A stretch of DNA of 64,000 nt, taken from positions 186,001 through 250,000 of the forward strand of contig NZ_VWPH01000011.1 in NCBI RefSeq assembly GCF_008630535.1, given 5' to 3'. Position numbers and translations under genes: made by a program. This DNA comes from Saccharopolyspora hirsuta (GTDB lineage Bacteria > Actinomycetota > Actinomycetes > Mycobacteriales > Pseudonocardiaceae). Under the pieces are notes generated by a model. The model saw only the letters and a list, made by a program, of their open reading frames with translations. It was not told the origin of the DNA and made no database searches. Shown here one piece after another: positions 57,477 to 64,000 of this stretch; position 1 is the first letter of the stretch, and every line of letters starts with the position of its first letter.

Positions 57477-58378
57477 GTCGGACCGGACAGCGCGAGTTTC
57501 GCCTCGTCGATCAGTCTGCGCAGGTCGGAGTGGGTTTCGGTGCGGTCCTGCCGCCAGATGAGACCGGTCGCCAGCGCCGGGTCGAAATCCTCGAAGGGCA
57601 GTACCACGGTGTTCTCCGAGCGGTGCTTCCACATTCCGCTTTCCGGGTCCAGCATCGAAATGGAGAACGCCGAACCATTCGCGACGAATTCGCTGGTGCT
57701 GCCGTAGTCGCCGGTGTCCAAGGTCATCCGCCGGTGGATCCCGGCAGCCCGCAGGCGCGCCTCCACCTCGTCGTAGTAGCTCGGCAGCATCCGCGCGGCC
57801 GGGCTGACGTAGGTGTGGTCGACCAGCTCGTGCAGCGACACCGAGGTCCGGGCGCCGAACTCGGCGGCGGGCAGCACCGCGCCCAGCGGTTCGCGCATCA
57901 CCTCGAACACCTCGATGCCCTCGGCGTGCACCGGCAGGTGCACCAGCGCCATCGCCAGCTCGCCGCGCTGCACCCCGGCGAGCAGGTCGCTGCTGCCGCC
58001 CGGCCAGCGCTTGATGTCGCACCCGGCCGCGCACCGCTGCTCGAAGGTCCGCAGCCGGTCGCGCAGCGCGGAGTGCAGGCCGGGCGGGATGCCGACGTAG
58101 ACCACCGGGCGCGGCGGGCTGATCGCCTCGCGCAGCCGCCAGGGGATGTCGTCGAAGCGGCCCAGCACGTCCTTGGCGATCGGCAGCAGCGCGGCCCCGG
58201 CCTCGGTCAGCTGGACGTGGTGGGAGTCGCGCTCGAACAGCACCGAACCGAGGTCGCGCTCCAGGTCGCGCACCCGCTGGCTGAGCGGCGAGGTCGCCAT
58301 GTGCAGCTGTCGCGCGGCCTTGGAGAAGGACAGGTTCTCCGCGACGGCCACGAAGTACCGCAGGTGGAACATCTCCAT
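57470..58378 (-). CDS. LysR-family transcriptional regulator of the acyl-CoA cluster
   Basis: 302 residues. Winged HTH: MFHLRYFVAVAENLSFSKAA and RQLHMATSPLSQRVRDLERD. The effector domain (VVYVGIPPGLHSAL) is complete. It lies directly upstream of the CoA-transferase operon on the same strand, so it probably senses that pathway's substrate or CoA intermediate. Confidence 0.9.
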   Translation of the reverse strand: MEMFHLRYFVAVAENLSFSKAARQLHMATSPLSQRVRDLERDLGSVLFERDSHHVQLTEAGAALLPIAKDVLGRFDDIPWRLREAISPPRPVVYVGIPPGLHSALRDRLRTFEQRCAAGCDIKRWPGGSSDLLAGVQRGELAMALVHLPVHAEGIEVFEVMREPLGAVLPAAEFGARTSVSLHELVDHTYVSPAARMLPSYYDEVEARLRAAGIHRRMTLDTGDYGSTSEFVANGSAFSISMLDPESGMWKHRSENTVVLPFEDFDPALATGLIWRQDRTETHSDLRRLIDEAKLALSGPTA

Positions 58379-59143
58379 CGCTTCACCCGCGCTGTCGGAC
58401 TGGGCAGTGCTGCACCCCTCAGGTTAGCACGCGGGCGGAATTCCCTTTGCTGCCAGGAGTTCCGCGCTCGGCCGCCGATCGCGGGGGAAGTTGACCGGAT
58501 TCCGGGGCAGTTGGTGTGTTCTCGACCTCGCGGCAGCTCAAGATCAACACAGCGTGATCACCGGTGGCAAAAGGATGCCCTTTAGCACGACGGATGATCA
58601 CGATTGTCGGGCAGGCGACCGCTCGTATCCGGCAAATATTGCGCTGTGTAACGAAGTTTCCGATATGGGGTGATCGTCTCACCGTAAAGGTGGTACCCCG
58701 GAAGAAGTAAACACGGTACTTTTGACGGCACTGTTCGCAATTGGACGGAACCAGCAGGTTGTCGCGGAAACGGAGCTCGTGCATGGACGCCGCCCAGTCG
58801 CTGCGCGTCCGGTGTCCCGGTGGGCACCGGTGCGACCGCGTCGGGGCAGCGCGAACTCCGGCTCGCGCGGTGACGTCGGCGCACCCCGCGGCGCCGCGGC
58901 CCGCGGAACCCCTGCTTCCGCCGGTCGGCCGGGCAACGAGGCCACCGACACCCCGCGTTGGACAGGAGCCAGCGACTGCTGTGCGCGGAGTCGCCTTTCC
59001 GCCGTAGAACGACTCGCCCCCGACCTGCCCGGACATCTCCAGGCGGGGGACAGCTCGCGCCCTGACCGCCCGCCTCGGCACCACCGCGCCCGAATCGCGG
59101 TCAGCGCGCCGCACCGCGCCAGCAGTCCGCAGAGGAGGGACGT
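58379..59143. other. 765-bp region upstream of acyl-CoA dehydrogenase, no confident gene
   Basis: 58500-58760 is visibly less GC-rich than its surroundings and so probably holds promoters for the LysR gene (minus) and the dehydrogenase (plus). A minus-strand frame from 58784 (MHELRFRDNLLVPSNCEQCR) has a CxxC pair, but no ribosome site and atypical codon use, so I do not call it. The rest is GC-rich and featureless. Confidence 0.4.
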
Positions 59144-60700
59144 ATGGAACCAACTGATCACTGCGCCACCACCCCGAACGCCGTGTCGCACCTGCTGGAA
59201 TTCCTGCGCAGGTACACCAGGGAGCGCCTCGACTCGCGGAGGATGGACGAGCGGCGCGCCTACCCCACGTCGTTCATCCCCGACCTGGCCGCCGAAGGGC
59301 TGTTCGGGCTGCAGATCCCCAAGTCGCACCTGGGGATGGGCCTCTCGAACACCGACGCCCTGCGGGTGATGACGCAGCTCGGCGCGATCGACGCGAACCT
59401 GCTCATCCTCACCGCCGTGCACAACACGCTCGGCGTCCCCCCGATCCAGGGCTTCGCCCAGCCCGCGGTGCGGGACGCGGTCCTGCCCGAGCTGGCGCAG
59501 GGGCGGCGGCTGGTCACCAGCGCGATCAGCGAGCCGGGCATGGGCTCCCACGTGCGGGCCATCAGCACGCGCGCGGTCAAGCAGCCCGACGGTTCCTACG
59601 TCATCAACGGCGGCAAGCAGTGGATCAGCCTCGGTGCCGACGCCGCCTACGTCAACGTGTTCGCCCGGCTGATCGACGAGCGCGGGCAGGACGCCGGGAT
59701 CACCGGTTTCGTGGTCGACACCTCGACCCCGGGCTACATCGGCGGCCCCGAGGTGCTCACCCTCGGCCTGAAGGTGGTGCCGCAGAACAGCCTGACCTTC
59801 GACAACCTCCGGGTGCCCGCCGAATCGCTGCTCGGCGCGGAAGGGCAGGGCCTGCTCGCGGCGAAGACCGCGTTCACCAAGGGCCGGGTCAACCTCGCCG
59901 CGGGTGCGCAAGGCGCCATGATGCGGTCGCTGGAGCTCGCGCTGCGCTTCACGCAGCGGCGCGAGGTCGCCACCGGCAACCTCGCCGAGAACGGGCGCAT
60001 CCACCAGATCCTCGCCGACAGCGTGGCGGCGACCCAGGCCGTCGGGGCGCTCGTCCGCCACATCGGCGCCCGGCTGGACGCCGGTGAGAAGGTCGCGGAC
60101 CCGCTGTACTTCGTCGCGAAGATCCTCGGCTGCGAGCTCGGGTTCGAGGTGGTGGACCGGTGCGTGCAGCTGCTCGGCGCGCGCGGCTACGTGGACACCA
60201 ACGTGGTGGCCCAGCACTTCCGCGACTACCGGTTGTTCCGGATCTTCGAGGGCAGCACGGAGGCGATCACCGTCTACCTGGGCACCACGTTCCTCGCCGC
60301 CCCGGGCCGGTTCATGGAGCTGGTGGGCCAGTTCGACGCCGCCCCGCAGGTGCACGACCTCGCCGAGCGCGTGGACAAGCTCACCACCCTGGCCACCGCG
60401 GGCGCGCAGCAGCGCCACGTGCTGGCCAACGTCGTGGGCGAGCTGGCCTGCTGGAGCATCCTCGCCGCGCTGACCAGCGAGATCGCCAACCGCTCCGAGA
60501 TGCACCCGCACACCGCGGCCTGGTGCGAGCGGCAGCTCCGGGAGCGCCTGCGCAGCGCGGAGAGCGGGATGCCGTTCGTCGACCTGCCCACTGTGGACGA
60601 GGTCGCGAACCACATCACCGGCTACCAGAGCCTGATCGGCGACATCGACCAGCGCCGCCCGGGCGAGCAGAACGAGCTGGACCCCCTGCTGCGCCGCTGA
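59144..60700 (+). CDS. Acyl-CoA dehydrogenase with C-terminal extension
   Basis: 518 residues, about 130 longer than typical, from an ATG with AGAGGAGG. Core features: SAISEPGMGSHVRAISTRAV, VINGGKQWISLGADAAYVNV, the helical domain with FTQRREVATGNLAENGRIHQ, LLGARGYVDTNVVAQHFRDY and the catalytic Glu in IFEGSTEAITVYLG. The C-terminal ~140 residues (QFDAAPQVHDLAERVDKLTT to the end) form an extra helical region, as in longer ACAD subfamilies. It ends at a strong terminator and is probably monocistronic. Confidence 0.88.
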   Translation: MEPTDHCATTPNAVSHLLEFLRRYTRERLDSRRMDERRAYPTSFIPDLAAEGLFGLQIPKSHLGMGLSNTDALRVMTQLGAIDANLLILTAVHNTLGVPPIQGFAQPAVRDAVLPELAQGRRLVTSAISEPGMGSHVRAISTRAVKQPDGSYVINGGKQWISLGADAAYVNVFARLIDERGQDAGITGFVVDTSTPGYIGGPEVLTLGLKVVPQNSLTFDNLRVPAESLLGAEGQGLLAAKTAFTKGRVNLAAGAQGAMMRSLELALRFTQRREVATGNLAENGRIHQILADSVAATQAVGALVRHIGARLDAGEKVADPLYFVAKILGCELGFEVVDRCVQLLGARGYVDTNVVAQHFRDYRLFRIFEGSTEAITVYLGTTFLAAPGRFMELVGQFDAAPQVHDLAERVDKLTTLATAGAQQRHVLANVVGELACWSILAALTSEIANRSEMHPHTAAWCERQLRERLRSAESGMPFVDLPTVDEVANHITGYQSLIGDIDQRRPGEQNELDPLLRR

Positions 60701-60713
60701 GCGCCCGAACACC

Positions 60714-60750
60714 AGAACCCCCCGTCGGGATCGTCCCGACGGGGGGTTCT
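60714..60750. terminator. Strong hairpin terminator
   Basis: 17-bp perfect arms AGAACCCCCCGTCGGGA and TCCCGACGGGGGGTTCT with a TCG loop. It lies between the dehydrogenase and the conservon, convergently placed, and can serve both strands. Confidence 0.93.
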
Positions 60751-60784
60751 CGGTTTCAGCGCTGAAGTGCCCGCGGGCTCCAGC

Positions 60785-61336
60785 TCAGCCCTTGAGGTCG
60801 CGCTCGCGCTGGTGGATCATCTCCACCCCTTCGGCGGCGAGCGTCTTGATCAGGTTGAGGCCGTCGCGGCCCCACGGGCGCGGTTCGCTGTCGATCACGC
60901 AGACGGTGCCCAGGGCGACACCGGTGCGGTCGATCAGCGGGGCGCCGAGGTAGGAGCGGACGTTCATCCGGTCCACGACGTCGTTGCCCGCGAACCGCGG
61001 GTAGTCGCAGACGTCCTCGAGGACCAGCGCCATGCCGCGGGCGATGACGTGCGGGCAGTAGCCGGTGTCCATCGGCGCCACGCGCGGGTCGGTGTCGGGG
61101 GCGGAGTCCGCGCCGACCGAGGAGTACAGGCCGCCGAGGTACTGGCGCGTGTCGCCGATGAAGTTGACCATCGCGTTGGGCACGCCCAGGGCCTGCGCCA
61201 CCCGCTGGGCGAACGCGTCGAACTCCGGCTCGGCCTGGTCGCCCAGGCCCAGCTGGCGCAGCCGCGCCGCACGTTCCGCCGCGTTCTTGTCCACCGGGGT
61301 CAGGTGCCGGTAGCCGGCGTCGTCGAAGGTGGTCAT
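60785..61336 (-). CDS. GAF-domain protein of the conservon
   Basis: 183 residues from the ATG at 61336. A single GAF domain: VNFIGDTRQYLGGLYSSVGA, MDTGYCPHVIARGMALVLED, MNVRSYLGAPLIDRTGVALG and TVCVIDSEPRPWG. Some actinobacterial conservons carry a cytochrome P450 in the last place; here a GAF protein follows CvnD by 23 bp. It could sense a small molecule or redox state for the conservon. Confidence 0.85.
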   Translation of the reverse strand: MTTFDDAGYRHLTPVDKNAAERAARLRQLGLGDQAEPEFDAFAQRVAQALGVPNAMVNFIGDTRQYLGGLYSSVGADSAPDTDPRVAPMDTGYCPHVIARGMALVLEDVCDYPRFAGNDVVDRMNVRSYLGAPLIDRTGVALGTVCVIDSEPRPWGRDGLNLIKTLAAEGVEMIHQRERDLKG

Positions 61337-61359
61337 GAGGGGGCTCCGTTTCGGTACGT

Positions 61360-61932
61360 CTACAGGGGACGGGACGTGAGGACGTGCTCGGTCAGCTGGA
61401 CCAGCACGGACGCCGTCGAGCGGCGATCGCGCGCGTCGCACATCACGACCGGGATGTGCGGCTTGATGTCCAGCGCCTCCCGCACCTCCTCCGGGCGGTA
61501 GTGGAAGCTGCCGTCGAAGTGGTTGACCGCGACGACGAAGTCGATGCCGCGCTGTTCGAAGAACTCGACGGCGGCGAAGCAGTCCTCCAATCGCCGGGTG
61601 TCGGCCAGGACCACCGCGCCGAGCGCGCCGCGCACCAGGTCCTCCCACATGAACCAGAACCGCTCCTGGCCGGGCGTGCCGAACAGGAACAGGACGATGT
61701 TCTGCGGGTTGAACGTGATGCGCCCGAAGTCCATGGCGACGGTGGTCGTGGTCTTCTCGCCGACACCCGACAGGTCGTCGGTGCCGATGCTGGCGACGGT
61801 GAGGGTCTCCTCGGTGGTGAGCGGTTCGATCTCGCTGACCGACCGGACGAAAGTGGTCTTCCCGACGCCGAATCCGCCCGCGATCAGGAACTTGAACGCG
61901 GTCGGGAACAGCTCAGAGCTGTCGGAGACCAT
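61360..61932 (-). CDS. cvnD: Conservon small GTPase-like protein (CvnD)
   Basis: 190 residues from the ATG at 61932, overlapping cvnC by 20 bp. P-loop FLIAGGFGVGKTTFVRSV, switch II LFLFGTPGQERFWFMWEDLV, and VVAVNHFDG in place of NKxD (NHFD), as usual for CvnD. It acts as the switch of the membrane-associated Cvn complex. Confidence 0.93.
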   Translation of the reverse strand: MVSDSSELFPTAFKFLIAGGFGVGKTTFVRSVSEIEPLTTEETLTVASIGTDDLSGVGEKTTTTVAMDFGRITFNPQNIVLFLFGTPGQERFWFMWEDLVRGALGAVVLADTRRLEDCFAAVEFFEQRGIDFVVAVNHFDGSFHYRPEEVREALDIKPHIPVVMCDARDRRSTASVLVQLTEHVLTSRPL

Positions 61933-62272
61933 GCAGCAACGCCTCCAGTTGTTCTCGGTCCGGCATCTCGGTGGGCACGCGCGTGGTGATCGCACCCCAG
62001 TCGATGAGGTCGGACAGCAGTACCTTGGTGACCACGGCGGGCTGCCGCAGGTGGGCGGACACCTCGGCGACCGAGGTGGCGACCCGGCAGAGCTCCAGCA
62101 TCTTGGCGTGCGTCGGTTCCACCCGGTCCGGGGCGAGACGACCGGTCGACCGCACCAGCGACTGCAGCGACAGCGTCGCGGACGGCTTGGTCCGGCCGTT
62201 GGTGAGCGAGTACGGCCGCAGCAGGGGGCCGGCTTCGTTGTCGAGCCACATCTTCTCCGGAGGTCCCGACAT
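61913..62272 (-). CDS. cvnC: DUF742 protein (CvnC)
   Basis: 119 residues from the ATG at 62272. DUF742 features: GPLLRPYSLTNGRTKPS, LELCRVATSVAEVSAHLRQP, then VVTKVLLSDLIDWGAI. The fold is winged-helix-like, but it acts as part of the Cvn complex. It is 3 bp after cvnB and overlaps cvnD. Confidence 0.93.
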   Translation of the reverse strand: MSGPPEKMWLDNEAGPLLRPYSLTNGRTKPSATLSLQSLVRSTGRLAPDRVEPTHAKMLELCRVATSVAEVSAHLRQPAVVTKVLLSDLIDWGAITTRVPTEMPDREQLEALLHGLRQL

Positions 62273-62274
62273 GG

Positions 62275-62712
62275 TCACCTGCCCAGATCGCCGGAACTCC
62301 GCGCGGCCGCGGGCTGCCGCGTCGCCGTGGTCAGGTGCGAGGGCACCCGCTTGACCAGCTGGGCGATCTCGTAGCCCAGCACGGCGGCGTCGGCCTCCGG
62401 GGTGGCGAGCACGACGAGCACCGCGCCGGGTCCGGCGGCGGAGACGAAGAAGATCACGTCGTCGAACTCCGCCACCACCTGGCGCACCCCGCCGCCGGCG
62501 CCGAAGCGCTGCCCGCCGTTGCGGGCCAGCGAGCACTGGGCGGCGGCCCAGGCGGCCAGCGCGTCGGCCTCGTCGGCCTCCAGTCCGTGGTGGTACCGGC
62601 GAAGCCCGTCCGAGGAGGCCAGCAGCGCGCAGCGGGTGTGCGGGACCCGCCGCATCAGGTCGGCGAGCAACCAGCTCAGATCGGATGTCGAACCGGGCAC
62701 GTCATTGGCCAT
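62275..62712 (-). CDS. cvnB: Roadblock/LC7-domain protein (CvnB)
   Basis: 145 residues from the ATG at 62712. Roadblock fold: LSWLLADLMRRVPHTRCALL, ASSDGLRRYHHGLEADEADA, VIFFVSAAGPGAVLVVLATP and YEIAQLVKRV. In conservons it probably serves as the GTPase-activating or scaffold partner of CvnD, like MglB-type proteins. Confidence 0.93.
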   Translation of the reverse strand: MANDVPGSTSDLSWLLADLMRRVPHTRCALLASSDGLRRYHHGLEADEADALAAWAAAQCSLARNGGQRFGAGGGVRQVVAEFDDVIFFVSAAGPGAVLVVLATPEADAAVLGYEIAQLVKRVPSHLTTATRQPAAARSSGDLGR

Positions 62713-62756
62713 CGGTAGAGAACTCCTTGGGTTCAGTGCGGGGAGGTGCGAGCGGA

Positions 62757-64000
<1,244 letters not shown>

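Noticed and set aside
58419-58784. Minus-strand small protein beginning MHELRFRDN with a CxxC pair
   Set aside because: No ribosome binding site, unusual codon use and no recognisable family; left as unassigned.

Overview
The window comes from a high-GC, codon-biased actinobacterium. Actinomycete hallmarks include a PdtaR-type ANTAR regulator, polA with an apparently inactive proofreading domain, a coaE-GrpB fusion, an rpsA/coaE/uvrB neighbourhood and a cvn conservon. The style is that of Pseudonocardiaceae such as Saccharopolyspora or Amycolatopsis; the genus is an inference.

Left 20 kb (accessory). One reading frame runs open from the left edge to 18319, so the window holds the C-terminal 6,100+ residues of a giant protein. 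It carries coiled coils, three J-domains with HPD motifs, three degenerate J-like repeats, seven papain-like Cys/His/Asp toxin-type modules (the third incomplete), a long beta-rich region, degenerate caspase-like modules, and about 40 helix-turn-helix-like repeats of roughly 37 residues in three blocks. Directly downstream is a two-copy YrhB-like protein that also carries Cys-less halves of the papain fold, a good candidate for the cognate immunity protein. This pair is the best candidate for an undescribed system.

20-29 kb: an orphan histidine kinase, an AnsP-type permease, a tRNA with anticodon CAA and a short variable loop, a divergent LysR/MFS pair around a perfect palindrome, a secreted CAP-domain protein, a second amino-acid permease and pdtaR.

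29-52 kb (mostly core genome): thioesterase and polA (divergent), VOC and MerR genes, an intact ORF matching only the N-terminal half of a Tn3 transposase, an operon of GNAT, degenerate ABC ATPase and YhgE/Pip membrane protein, a methyltransferase, rpsA, coaE, an HbpS-like protein and ankyrin lipoprotein divergent from a SenS/SenR-like two-component system, two DUF402 paralogues, an SPW membrane protein, uvrB, a VapBC module and an APH-like kinase.

52-64 kb: a LysR-headed acyl-CoA catabolic cluster (CoA-transferase, crotonase, acetoacetate-decarboxylase-like protein, hydroxyacyl-CoA dehydrogenase, acyl-CoA dehydrogenase), a second acyl-CoA dehydrogenase, and a conservon (GAF protein, cvnD, cvnC, cvnB, cvnA) that runs off the right edge.

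A dispersed repeat of about 300 bp occurs three times (28.7, 32.2 and 53.4 kb). Two copies have conserved ends, and copies A and C show compensatory changes in predicted stems, suggesting a structured nucleic-acid element.
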